Shown here piece by piece: positions 56,392 through 63,619 of a stretch of 63,619 nt of DNA. The number at the start of each line of letters is the position of its first letter. The first letter of the stretch is position 1. The position numbers were made by a program, and so were the translations under genes. This DNA comes from Lutibacter sp. (GTDB taxonomy: Bacteria; Bacteroidota; Bacteroidia; Flavobacteriales; Flavobacteriaceae): NCBI RefSeq assembly GCF_013139515.1, contig NZ_WTAR01000015.1, positions 1-63,619 of the forward strand. Reading direction: 5' to 3'. The notes below the pieces were generated by a model. It was not told the DNA's origin. It saw only the letters and a list, made by a program, of their open reading frames with translations, and ran no database searches.

Positions 56392-56420
56392 TTGCAAACT
56401 TATTTATAGTAAGTTTGCAA
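56392..56420. promoter_or_regulatory. Symmetric divergent promoter / inverted repeat between DUF983 and ABC-F genes
   Basis: TTGCAAACTTA (56392-56402) and TAAGTTTGCAA (56410-56420) are exact inverted repeats around a 7-bp centre. Each arm contains TAAGTTTG (a -7 match) pointing away from the centre, and each outer TTG lies 15 nt behind the opposite -7 element, so both strands carry the same promoter. Leaders would be about 43-48 nt on both sides. Confidence 0.6.
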
Positions 56421-56466
56421 AGTTTATATAAAAACACTCAAATTTACATTAAATTATAAAATATAA

Positions 56467-58386
56467 ATGCTTAACGTACATAATTTAACGGTTTCTTTTG
56501 CCGGTTCCGATTTATTTTCAGGAATTACTTTTAAACTAAATAAAGGAGATAGAATTGGTTTAATTGGAAAAAATGGAGCAGGAAAATCTACATTACTTAA
56601 AGTACTTTCAAAAGATATTGAAAGCACGAGTGGAACCATGGCTTTTGATAAGGACGTGCGTATTGGTTTTTTGCGTCAGGATATAGATTTTGTAGAAGGA
56701 AGAACAATTTTAGAAGAAGCTTACCAAGCTTTTGAAGAAATTAAAGAGATTGAAGTCAAACTAGATAAAATAAATCAAGAATTAGCTGATAGAACAGATT
56801 ATGAAAGTGAATACTATCATGATTTAATGGTTGATTTAAATGATCTAACGCATAGATATGAATTACTTGGCGGTTATAATTATCAAGGAAATACGGAAAA
56901 AATATTACAAGGTTTAGGTTTTCAAAGAGAAGATTTTGATAAACTAACGGATACTTTTTCTGGAGGATGGAGAATGCGTATTGAATTGGCAAAGTTACTA
57001 TTACAAAATAATGATATTTTATTATTAGATGAGCCAACAAACCATTTAGATATTGAATCTATTATTTGGTTAGAAAACTTTTTAAAAATGTATGCAGGTG
57101 CCATTGTTTTAGTATCGCATGATAAAATGTTTTTGGATAATGTAACCAATAGAACTATTGAAATTTCTTTGGGTAAAATTTATGATTATAAAAAACCATA
57201 TTCTCAATTTTTATTATTGAGAGGCGAGATAAAGGAAAAGCAATTACAAGCACAAAAAAATCAGGAAAAAGAAATTAAAGCAACCCAACTTTTAATAGAT
57301 AAATTTAGAGCAAAGGCAAATAAAGCGACCATGGCTCAATCTTTAATTAAAAAATTAGATAAAGTACAGCGTATAGAGGTTGATGATGATGATAATGCAG
57401 TGATGAATATTCGGTTCCAAATTTCAAAAGAACCTGGAAAAGTAGTTGTAGAAGCTGAAAATCTTTCTAAGAGTTATGGAAAGAAAGATGTGTTGGAAAA
57501 TGTTGATTTATTGATTGAAAGAAATAGTAAAATAGCTTTTGTAGGGCAAAACGGACAAGGAAAATCTACCTTGGCAAAAATTTTAGTAGGAGAAATTCCT
57601 CATGGTGGTCATCTAAAATTGGGACACAATGTTCAAATCGGTTATTTTGCTCAAAATCAATCGGAATATTTAGAGCCTGAACAAACGGTGTTGGAAATTA
57701 TGGAAAATGCCGCCACAGACGGGAATAGAGCTAGAGTTAGAGATATGTTAGGTTCATTTTTGTTTGGTGGAGATGCAGTAGATAAAAAAGCTAAAATGTT
57801 ATCTGGTGGTGAAAGAAATAGATTGGCTTTATGTAAATTGTTGTTGTCTCCGTTTAATATTTTAATCATGGATGAACCAACAAACCACTTAGATATTGCA
57901 TCAAAAAATGTTTTAAAACAAGCGCTTAATAAATTTGATGGTACACTTATTCTGGTTTCGCATGATAGAGATTTCTTACAAGGTTTAGCAACTACCGTAT
58001 ATGGTTTTAAAGATAAAGTGATTAAAGAATATTTAGGAGATATCGACTTTTTCTTGGAACAACATCAACTTGAAAATTTACGAGAGGCAGAAAAGAGAAC
58101 TGTAATAGCAAAAAAGCCAGAAGCTTCTAATAAAAAAGAATATAAATTATCACGACAAGGAGAAAAAGAACTTAAAAAATTAAAGAATCAATTATCTAAA
58201 ATTGAAACTCAAATTGATACGTTGGAAAATGAAATTTCAGAAATGGATGTGGATTTAACTGAAAACTTTGAGCTAACGTCTACAAAACCCAATTTTTTTG
58301 AAAACTACAAAGCAAAAAAACTGAAAGTGGAAAAATTGATGGAGGAATGGGCTGAAATTGAAGAAAAAGCTGAGAATTGTTCTTAA
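56467..58386 (+). CDS. ABC-F family ATPase (Uup/EttA-like translation factor)
   Basis: 639 residues, two ABC cassettes in one chain and no membrane segments. Cassette 1: GKNGAGKST (about 35-43), TFSGGWRMR and LLLDEPTNHLDI. A linker helix pair follows (about 240-300). Cassette 2: GQNGQGKST, MLSGGERNR and MDEPTNHLDI. A C-terminal coiled coil (about 555-635, LKKLKNQLSKIETQIDTLENEI in parts) matches the Uup-type DNA/ribosome-binding end. ABC-F proteins act on the ribosome, freeing stalled complexes or, in some, giving antibiotic protection. Housekeeping Uup-like function is most likely. It overlaps the next gene by 10 bp. Confidence 0.92.
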   Translation: MLNVHNLTVSFAGSDLFSGITFKLNKGDRIGLIGKNGAGKSTLLKVLSKDIESTSGTMAFDKDVRIGFLRQDIDFVEGRTILEEAYQAFEEIKEIEVKLDKINQELADRTDYESEYYHDLMVDLNDLTHRYELLGGYNYQGNTEKILQGLGFQREDFDKLTDTFSGGWRMRIELAKLLLQNNDILLLDEPTNHLDIESIIWLENFLKMYAGAIVLVSHDKMFLDNVTNRTIEISLGKIYDYKKPYSQFLLLRGEIKEKQLQAQKNQEKEIKATQLLIDKFRAKANKATMAQSLIKKLDKVQRIEVDDDDNAVMNIRFQISKEPGKVVVEAENLSKSYGKKDVLENVDLLIERNSKIAFVGQNGQGKSTLAKILVGEIPHGGHLKLGHNVQIGYFAQNQSEYLEPEQTVLEIMENAATDGNRARVRDMLGSFLFGGDAVDKKAKMLSGGERNRLALCKLLLSPFNILIMDEPTNHLDIASKNVLKQALNKFDGTLILVSHDRDFLQGLATTVYGFKDKVIKEYLGDIDFFLEQHQLENLREAEKRTVIAKKPEASNKKEYKLSRQGEKELKKLKNQLSKIETQIDTLENEISEMDVDLTENFELTSTKPNFFENYKAKKLKVEKLMEEWAEIEEKAENCS

Positions 58387-59309
58387 CAACTAAAAATAGC
58401 AGGATTCAACAAGTTCACTTTTCTGAAATAAAAGATAAAAGTGTTTCACTTTTTATAAAGAGAGAAGATGAATTGCATCCTTTTATTTCAGGTAATAAAT
58501 ACCGTAAATTAAAATATAATTTAGAAGAAGCTTCTAAACAAAACGAGCATACATTGTTGACTTTTGGAGGTGCTTATTCTAATCATATTGCTGCTACTGC
58601 AGCAGCAGGTTTTGAGCATAATTTTAAAACCATTGGAGTTATTAGAGGTGATGAACTAGCAGCTAATTTAGTGGAAGTTATTAAAACAAATCCAACATTA
58701 AAGTTTGCATCAGAACATGATATGAAATTTCATTTTGTTTCACGAAGTGAGTATAGAATAAAAACTTCATCTGAATTTATAACTAAATTAAAAGAAAAAT
58801 TTGGAGAGTTTTATTTAGTGCCTGAAGGAGGAACTAATACTTTTGCAGTAAAAGGTTGCGAAGAAATTTTGGTAGAAGAAGATAAGCAATACAATGTTAT
58901 TTGTTGCGCAATTGGTACTGGAGGTACAATTTCAGGAATTATAAATTCATCTAAAAACCATCAAAAAGTCATTGGGTTTCCTGCGTTAAAAGGTGATTTT
59001 CTTCAAGATGAAATAAAAAAACATGTACTAAAGAATACTAATTGGAGTTTAAATACCAATTATCATTTTGGCGGTTATGCTAAAATTTCAGAAGAATTAA
59101 TTACTTTTATCAATAACTTTAAAAGAGAAACGAATATACCTTTAGATCCAGTTTATACGGGGAAAATGTTGTTTGGTATTGTAGATTTAATAAAAAAAGA
59201 TACTTTTAAAAAAGGAACTAAAATTTTAGCAATTCATACAGGTGGTTTACAAGGAATTGATGGAATGAATTTAGTGTTAAGTAAGAAAAATTTACCTCAA
59301 ATAAAATAA
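58377..59309 (+). CDS. 1-aminocyclopropane-1-carboxylate deaminase / D-cysteine desulfhydrase-like PLP enzyme
   Basis: 310 residues. Fold type II PLP enzyme: KREDELHPFISGNKYRKLKYN (in parts, about 28-48; Lys in SGNK binds PLP), TFGGAYSNHIAATAAAG (substrate Asn), AIGTGGTISGII (phosphate loop) and a C-terminal HTGGLQGIDGM. Substrates in the family are ACC, D-cysteine or related amino acids; which one applies here cannot be read off. The only usable start is a TTG at 58377 inside the ABC-F gene, since a stop lies just upstream and the residues after it (MFLTTKNSRIQQ) match the family N-terminus. Confidence 0.85.
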   Translation: MFLTTKNSRIQQVHFSEIKDKSVSLFIKREDELHPFISGNKYRKLKYNLEEASKQNEHTLLTFGGAYSNHIAATAAAGFEHNFKTIGVIRGDELAANLVEVIKTNPTLKFASEHDMKFHFVSRSEYRIKTSSEFITKLKEKFGEFYLVPEGGTNTFAVKGCEEILVEEDKQYNVICCAIGTGGTISGIINSSKNHQKVIGFPALKGDFLQDEIKKHVLKNTNWSLNTNYHFGGYAKISEELITFINNFKRETNIPLDPVYTGKMLFGIVDLIKKDTFKKGTKILAIHTGGLQGIDGMNLVLSKKNLPQIK

Positions 59310-59312
59310 CTT

Positions 59313-60089
59313 ATGAAGTTAAAATATATTCTAATAGTAGTAGTAATAATTGGTTTATTTGGGAGTTGTAAATCTAAGAAGACAGCCGTTAAAAAAGTGA
59401 CTAAAAAGGAAGTTGTTGTAATAAAATCAAAGAAACAAACTACTAAAACTACTAATTCGCCTATTACCAATCGGACAATTAATTATATTAATACCTACAA
59501 AAAAACAGCGATGGAATCTATGCGTAAGTATAAAATTCCGGCAAGTATTACTTTAGCGCAAGGTATTTTAGAATCTTCAAGTGGAAATAGTGAATTAACT
59601 AGGAAATCGAATAATCATTTTGGAATAAAATGTCATAAAGGTTGGAAAGGTAAACGTGTTTATCATGATGATGATAAAAAAGATGATTGTTTTAGAGTGT
59701 ATAAAGATCCTGCAAATTCATTTAAAGACCATTCGTTATTTTTAACTGGGCGAACTCGTTATGCAAAATTATTTAAATTTAAAAAAGGTGATTATGTTAA
59801 GTGGGCAAAAGGTTTAAGTGAAGCTGGTTATGCAACTGATAGAAGATATCCAGCAAAATTAATTGCTTTGATTGAAAAATATAATTTACATAAATATGAT
59901 ACCGAGGTTTTGGGTAAATCTTTCAAAAAGAAAACAACAAACCCTGTAACAAATCATATAGTTTTAAAAGGAGATACGTTGTATTCTATTTCAAAAAAAT
60001 ATGGTTTAACTGTTGAAGAATTGAAACGCTTTAATGGCTTAAACTCTAATGAAATTAATATTGGGCAAACACTAAGTTTAATTAAATAA
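59313..60089 (+). CDS. GH73 N-acetylglucosaminidase lipoprotein with C-terminal LysM
   Basis: 258 residues. Lipoprotein signal peptide (LFGSC, Cys19), a basic Lys/Thr linker (about 20-55), a GH73/mannosyl-glycoprotein glucosaminidase domain (about 60-200; ITLAQGILESSSGNSEL with catalytic Glu, NNHFGIKC, GYATDRRYPAKL) and a LysM repeat (about 214-258, GDTLYSISKKYGLTVEELKRFN in parts). It cleaves peptidoglycan glycan strands, probably in cell separation or remodelling. It lies 3 bp after the ACC deaminase-like gene, so they are co-transcribed. Confidence 0.92.
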   Translation: MKLKYILIVVVIIGLFGSCKSKKTAVKKVTKKEVVVIKSKKQTTKTTNSPITNRTINYINTYKKTAMESMRKYKIPASITLAQGILESSSGNSELTRKSNNHFGIKCHKGWKGKRVYHDDDKKDDCFRVYKDPANSFKDHSLFLTGRTRYAKLFKFKKGDYVKWAKGLSEAGYATDRRYPAKLIALIEKYNLHKYDTEVLGKSFKKKTTNPVTNHIVLKGDTLYSISKKYGLTVEELKRFNGLNSNEINIGQTLSLIK

Positions 60090-60099
60090 TATACTCAAG

Positions 60100-60522
60100 G
60101 TGAAAATTTTATATAATTATATTGAAGAGCATAAGTTGTTTATAATTAAATGGACTGGGGATTGGAATTTTGAATCGTATAAAAAATCTATGAAGAATTT
60201 TATTGAGATTACTTCAAAAGTACCTGTTGATAGCGTAATTCAAGATATTACAGAATTAAATTTTGATATTAATTTTAAAGAAATTGATGAACTTATTAAA
60301 CTTCGAAGCAATATAATTAAATCAACTTACCGTACGGTACACATTACAAAAAGACCACAAGATGTTGTTTTTGCTGAACTTTATTCTGAAGAGTTAGATA
60401 ATAGAGATTATCTTTACTGCCGTACAATTAAGAAAGCAATTGAAATTTTAACCCTTTCATTATCTGAAAAAGAATTGACACTACTATTTTCTAAGCTAAA
60501 TAAAGATTTAATTAATAGATAA
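60100..60522 (+). CDS. Conserved hypothetical protein (STAS/SpoIIAA-like outline)
   Basis: 140 residues, soluble, no signal peptide. Starts with GTG (60100), 10 bp after the GH73-LysM gene, so it is probably the fourth gene of the ABC-F operon. Alternating beta/alpha pattern with FIIKWTGDWNFESYKKSMKNF and VIQDITELNFDINFKEID resembles the small STAS/SpoIIAA-like family of Bacteroidota, in which no function is established. I cannot name it further. Confidence 0.6.
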   Translation: MKILYNYIEEHKLFIIKWTGDWNFESYKKSMKNFIEITSKVPVDSVIQDITELNFDINFKEIDELIKLRSNIIKSTYRTVHITKRPQDVVFAELYSEELDNRDYLYCRTIKKAIEILTLSLSEKELTLLFSKLNKDLINR

Positions 60523-60546
60523 AAAAACGCTGCATAAAGCAGCGTT
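60521..60546 (-). terminator. Terminator of the Spy-like gene
   Basis: Perfect stem AACGCTGC/GCAGCGTT with ATAAA loop; seven A on the plus strand give the U run for the minus-strand gene. It may also stop the plus-strand operon weakly. Confidence 0.75.
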
Positions 60547-60572
60547 CTTAACTAACAATTAATCAAATCAAA

Positions 60573-61067
60573 CTAACTTCTATTTATTTGAGAATTTCTA
60601 GGTTTCCCATCCTGTTTATTTCCTTTTTTTTGATTGTTTCCTTTTCCTTTCGCCATTCTTTTTTTACCGTCTCTCATTTTTACTTTTTGATGGTTTTCCC
60701 ATTTTTCAAACTGCTCTTTGTTAAGAATGCTTTTTATAGCCGTTTTAGCTTCTATTTGAGTGTCTAAACGATTATTCTGAATTTCAAAACGTTGCTCATT
60801 TGTTAACTGAACACCTTTTTCTTTATTTAGTTTAAACATTTCAGTAGTTGCTAAACGTTTTTCAGCTTGTTTTAGCTTAAGATTGTAGATTGCTTTTTTT
60901 TGATTATTATCTAAATCAAAGTGAAGCGTCATTCTTTTTGTTTGTAAAGTTGCCATTTGCTCAGCATTAAAATTGGCTCTTTTTTTTGTGTTGCTTTTCT
61001 TTCCTTGTGCATTTATAGTGGTTGAAACTAAAAATACAATTACTAATATTCCAACTAATTTTCTCAT
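60573..61067 (-). CDS. Periplasmic Spy/CpxP-like helical protein with basic tail
   Basis: 164 residues. Sec signal peptide (ends TTINAQ, about 21). The mature part is helical and charged with two LTxxQ-like segments (FDLDNNQKKAIY, VQLTNEQRFEI) and LNKEQFEKWENHQ, the pattern of Spy/CpxP-type stress chaperones and their Bacteroidota relatives. The last ~35 residues are very basic (GKKRMAKGKGNNQKKGNKQ). Spy-like proteins bind unfolded periplasmic proteins; here the role is inferred. Its upstream region holds repeated half-sites shared with ygiQ. Confidence 0.7.
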   Translation of the reverse strand: MRKLVGILVIVFLVSTTINAQGKKSNTKKRANFNAEQMATLQTKRMTLHFDLDNNQKKAIYNLKLKQAEKRLATTEMFKLNKEKGVQLTNEQRFEIQNNRLDTQIEAKTAIKSILNKEQFEKWENHQKVKMRDGKKRMAKGKGNNQKKGNKQDGKPRNSQINRS

Positions 61068-61130
61068 AATCCTAACTGTTTATTTTTGTTATACTTCTTT
61101 GACCTTCAAAAAATAGAAAGGTTTAAATTG

Positions 61131-61154
61131 TTAACACTCATTAACACTAGTGTT
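61131..61154. promoter_or_regulatory. Three-half-site operator-like cluster upstream of ygiQ
   Basis: TTAACACT (61131-61138) recurs 10 bp later (61141-61148), and the second copy forms a 12-bp palindrome AACACTAGTGTT (61143-61154). The 10-bp spacing puts the sites on one DNA face. They lie between divergent genes. Confidence 0.45.
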
Positions 61155-61191
61155 TAGAATTTTAACGCCATGCTAATTGCTTTATTTAGCG

Positions 61192-61199
61192 TATTTTTG
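61192..61199 (+). promoter_or_regulatory. -7 element of ygiQ
   Basis: TATTTTTG, with predicted transcription start near 61205; this excludes the ATG at 61170 as the gene start. Confidence 0.5.
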
Positions 61200-61205
61200 C
61201 AACAT

Positions 61206-63149
61206 ATGATAATGAATAAACTTTCAGATTGGTTACCTACTACTAATAAAGAGGTTAAACTTAGAGGCTGGTCAGCATTAGATGTGATTCTTTTTAGTGG
61301 AGATGCTTATGTAGATCATCCTGCGTTTGGACCTGCTGTTATTGGTAGAATTCTTGAAAGTTATGGTTTAAGAGTGGCAATTGTACCGCAACCTAGCGTG
61401 AATGATAATTTGCAAGATTTCACCAAATTAGGAACACCAAAATTATTTTTTGGAGTTACTGGTGGTTGTATGGATCCAATGGTAAGTAATTATACTGCAA
61501 GTAAAAAAAGGCGAGATAAAGATGCGTATACACCAAACGGAGATAAAGGTTTTAGACCAGATTATGCCACATCAGTTTATTCAACTATTTTAAAAGAAAA
61601 ATTCCCAGATGTTCCTGTATTAATTGGAGGAATTGAAGCTTCATTGCGTAGAGTTACTCATTATGATTATTGGAGTGATACTTTAAAACCTACCATTTTA
61701 GAAGATTCAAAAGCTGATTTGTTGGTGTACGGAATGGGTGAACAACCTTTGCGTGAAATTGTTACTTTGTTACAAAAAGGAGTACCTTTTTCAAGTATTA
61801 AAACCGTAAATCAAACTGCCTTTTTATTGAAGAATGATGAGCAACTTCCAAAAAATAAAAATTGGGAAGATGTTACCATAAATTCGCACGAAGTTTGTTT
61901 GAAGGATAAAAAGAAGTTTGCGTCTAACTTTAAAACGATAGAGCAGGAGTCCAATAAATTATATGCAAATCGAATTTTTCAGAAAATAAACACATCTACG
62001 TTGGTTATAAACCCACCGTATCATACCATGACGGAAAAAGAGATTGATGCCTCTTTCGATTTACCTTTTACACGATTACCACACCCAAAATATAATAAGC
62101 GAGGGCCAATTCCAGCGTTTGAAATGATTAAGTTTTCAATTAATATTCATCGCGGTTGTTTTGGAGGTTGTAGTTTTTGTACAATTTCAGCACATCAAGG
62201 AAAATTTATAGCGAGTAGAAGTCAGGATTCTATTTTAAAAGAAGTAGATAAAGTAGTAAAAATGCCCGATTTTAAAGGGTATTTATCTGACATTGGAGGA
62301 CCTTCAGCAAATATGTATAAAATGAAAGGTAAAGTACAGGGAATCTGTGATAAATGCGTTTCACCATCTTGTATATCGCCTGTAATTTGTCATAATTTAG
62401 ATACATCTCATAAACCTTTAACCGATTTATATAAAGCAGTTGATAAGCATCCAAAAATAAAAAAATCTTTTATTGGAAGTGGAATCCGGCATGATTTATT
62501 AGTCCCAGAATTTAACAAACTAGCCGATCCAAAAGAGTTAGATGCTTACACGGAAGAAGTGATGACAAATCACGTTTCTGGACGATTAAAAGTTGCTCCT
62601 GAGCATACTTCAGATAATGTGTTAAAGCTTATGAGAAAACCTTCTTTTTCTTATTTCCATAAATTTAAAGAACGTTTTGATAAGATTAATTTCAAGAAAA
62701 AATTAAATCTTCAATTAATACCCTATTTTATTTCTAGTCACCCAGCATGTGAGTTGGAAGATATGGCAAATTTGGCTGCCGAGACTAAAGATATGGGTTT
62801 TCAGTTAGAGCAAGTGCAAGGGTTTACGCCAACACCTATGACGGTTGCTACGGTTATTTATTATAGCGGTTACCATCCATATACGTTAAAGCCAATGAAA
62901 TCTTCTAAAACCAAAAATGAAAGAGATCAACAGCATCGTTTTTTCTTTTGGTATAAAAGAGAAAATCAGCAGTGGATTAAAAATATTTTAACGAAAGTAG
63001 GTAGAGATGATTTATTACAAAAGTTAGTGCCTTCATCTAATTCTTGGAAAAAAAATAAAGGAGTTAAAACAAAAGATACTTTTAATGATGCAGTTTCTTT
63101 TACTTCAAGAAAAAAAAAGAAATTTACTTCAAAAAAGAAACGGAAATAA
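61206..63149 (+). CDS. YgiQ-family radical SAM protein
   Basis: About 648 residues from the ATG at 61206, or 646 from 61212 (MNKLSDWLPTT). The frame is open from 61170, but a promoter element inside the extra codons argues against that start. N-terminal UPF0313 region with LRGWSALDVILFSGDAYVDHP (in parts) and a B12-binding-like fold; radical SAM Cys in RGCFGGCSFC (about bases 62154-62180); two further Cys in CDKCVSPSC. The C-terminal tail is very basic (SRKKKKFTSKKKRK). The family is large and its reaction is unknown. Single gene. Confidence 0.92.
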   Translation: MIMNKLSDWLPTTNKEVKLRGWSALDVILFSGDAYVDHPAFGPAVIGRILESYGLRVAIVPQPSVNDNLQDFTKLGTPKLFFGVTGGCMDPMVSNYTASKKRRDKDAYTPNGDKGFRPDYATSVYSTILKEKFPDVPVLIGGIEASLRRVTHYDYWSDTLKPTILEDSKADLLVYGMGEQPLREIVTLLQKGVPFSSIKTVNQTAFLLKNDEQLPKNKNWEDVTINSHEVCLKDKKKFASNFKTIEQESNKLYANRIFQKINTSTLVINPPYHTMTEKEIDASFDLPFTRLPHPKYNKRGPIPAFEMIKFSINIHRGCFGGCSFCTISAHQGKFIASRSQDSILKEVDKVVKMPDFKGYLSDIGGPSANMYKMKGKVQGICDKCVSPSCISPVICHNLDTSHKPLTDLYKAVDKHPKIKKSFIGSGIRHDLLVPEFNKLADPKELDAYTEEVMTNHVSGRLKVAPEHTSDNVLKLMRKPSFSYFHKFKERFDKINFKKKLNLQLIPYFISSHPACELEDMANLAAETKDMGFQLEQVQGFTPTPMTVATVIYYSGYHPYTLKPMKSSKTKNERDQQHRFFFWYKRENQQWIKNILTKVGRDDLLQKLVPSSNSWKKNKGVKTKDTFNDAVSFTSRKKKKFTSKKKRK

Positions 63150-63186
63150 TTCGACAACATTAATTTATCGCTATTAAATTATGTCT

Positions 63187-63194
63187 TAAATTTG
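63187..63194 (+). promoter_or_regulatory. -7 element of the 3'-terminal gene
   Basis: TAAATTTG, 24 bp before the preferred ATG at 63219. Confidence 0.4.
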
Positions 63195-63218
63195 ATGAGA
63201 AGTTTAAAATTCATCAGC

Positions 63219-63619
63219 ATGAAGAAGCTAAGTCTATTTTTTTTATTGCTTTCAACATTAGTAGTTGCTCAAAACAAGGTTAAAGTTGATTTAAGCAATC
63301 CGAATGCAGCAATTTACACGCATTTATTTTTTTTACAACCAGATTCTTATGAACCTGAAAAAGCAGCAGCAACTATTTATGGTTTTGAAGAAGAAGAGGC
63401 ACAAGATATTGCTGTTAAGTTAAAAAAAATATTGGATGGTAAAGGCTTAAAAGTTGACTTTAGCAAAGTGCCAGTTGATAGTATGTATACTGATACTACT
63501 GGATATGATATTGGGTATAGATATGTATTGTTTCCACACCAATTTCCAGAAATATTTATTGAAAAGGTGGAAGGAAATTGGTATTATTCTTCTGAAACAG
63601 TATTAAAAGTAAATGAACT
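63219..63619 (+). CDS. Probable mechanosensitive (MscS-type) channel, N-terminal part only
   Basis: The frame is open to the window end; about 133 residues are visible. A Sec signal peptide (MKKLSLFFLLLSTLVVAQ) precedes KVDLSNPNAAIYTHLFFLQ, YEPEKAAATIYGFEEEEAQDIA and ILDGKGLKVDFSKVP. I recognise this as the periplasmic N-terminal region found before the membrane part of many Bacteroidota MscS-like channels; the channel domain itself is outside the window, so the call rests on that resemblance. An in-frame ATG at 63195 also exists but lies within or next to the promoter. Confidence 0.65.
   Translation, partial: MKKLSLFFLLLSTLVVAQNKVKVDLSNPNAAIYTHLFFLQPDSYEPEKAAATIYGFEEEEAQDIAVKLKKILDGKGLKVDFSKVPVDSMYTDTTGYDIGYRYVLFPHQFPEIFIEKVEGNWYYSSETVLKVNE

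Noticed and set aside
61170..61205. ATG at 61170 as the start of the YgiQ protein
   Set aside because: The stretch contains a TATTTTTG promoter element and would add a hydrophobic leader not typical of this soluble family; 61206 or 61212 is better.

Overview
The window is a stretch of AT-rich chromosome from a gliding member of the Flavobacteriaceae (Bacteroidota). This is supported by the type IX secretion/gliding genes gldKLMN and porT, a SusD-type lipoprotein, TamL, a short primary sigma factor, an archaeal/eukaryotic-type ProRS, and many promoters of the Bacteroidota form TTG-N(15-23)-TAnnTTTG. The genus cannot be fixed from the sequence; it would fit the marine Lutibacter/Polaribacter/Tenacibaculum group. 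There is no rRNA, CRISPR array, transposase, integrase or phage gene, and gene density and base composition look uniform, so this is mainly core genome.

Layout. 1-2.6 kb: the 3' end of a SusC/SusD locus (SusD-like protein and two small lipoproteins). 2.9-7.0 kb: pyrF, tpiA, prmA, clpS and an MtfA-like protease fused to a SEC-C motif. 7.1-10.6 kb: a three-gene biotin-dependent acyl-CoA (probably propionyl-CoA) carboxylase operon, facing a stand-alone CBM48 protein. 11.3-18.9 kb: rpe, primary sigma factor, pnp, rpsO, a lipoprotein, accD and fbaA, nearly all as single units with strong hairpin terminators. 19-27 kb: tamL and a SpoU-type RNA methylase back to back; an nfu-ubiE-porT operon; and an operon of a Tyr/Ser/Arg-rich lipoprotein with a FadL-type barrel. 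27.2-29.1 kb: proS, tRNA-Glu and rpsT. 29.2-36.9 kb: the cell-shape set purH, mreB, mreC, mreD, mrdA, rodA and a free-methionine-sulfoxide-reductase-like GAF protein. 37-39.7 kb: a Cys-rich heavy-metal-binding lipoprotein, then a beta-barrel/DUF3179 pair. 39.8-46.2 kb: groESL and a five-gene operon miaB, sigma-54 activator, lptE, TPR protein, secG. 46.5-56 kb: topA, a degenerate arginase-like protein, gldK-gldL-gldM-gldN, an FAD oxidoreductase and a DUF983 protein. 56.4-63.6 kb: an ABC-F ATPase, an ACC deaminase-like enzyme, a GH73-LysM lipoprotein, an unknown protein, a Spy-like protein, a YgiQ radical SAM protein, and the start of a probable MscS-type channel.

The genes serve mostly cell-envelope construction (TamL, LptE, Mre/RodA/PBP2, GH73), type IX secretion and gliding (PorT, GldKLMN), translation and central metabolism. 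The less ordinary material is: a metallothionein-like lipoprotein beside a paired barrel/DUF3179 unit; a Tyr-rich low-complexity lipoprotein tied to a FadL barrel; an arginase fold that has lost metal ligands beside the gliding genes; an AccD without its zinc cysteines; and several exact palindromes placed over promoters or transcript 5' ends (rpsO, tRNA-Glu, ABC-F/DUF983, ygiQ, carboxylase/CBM48). I did not find a clearly new multigene defence or mobile system.
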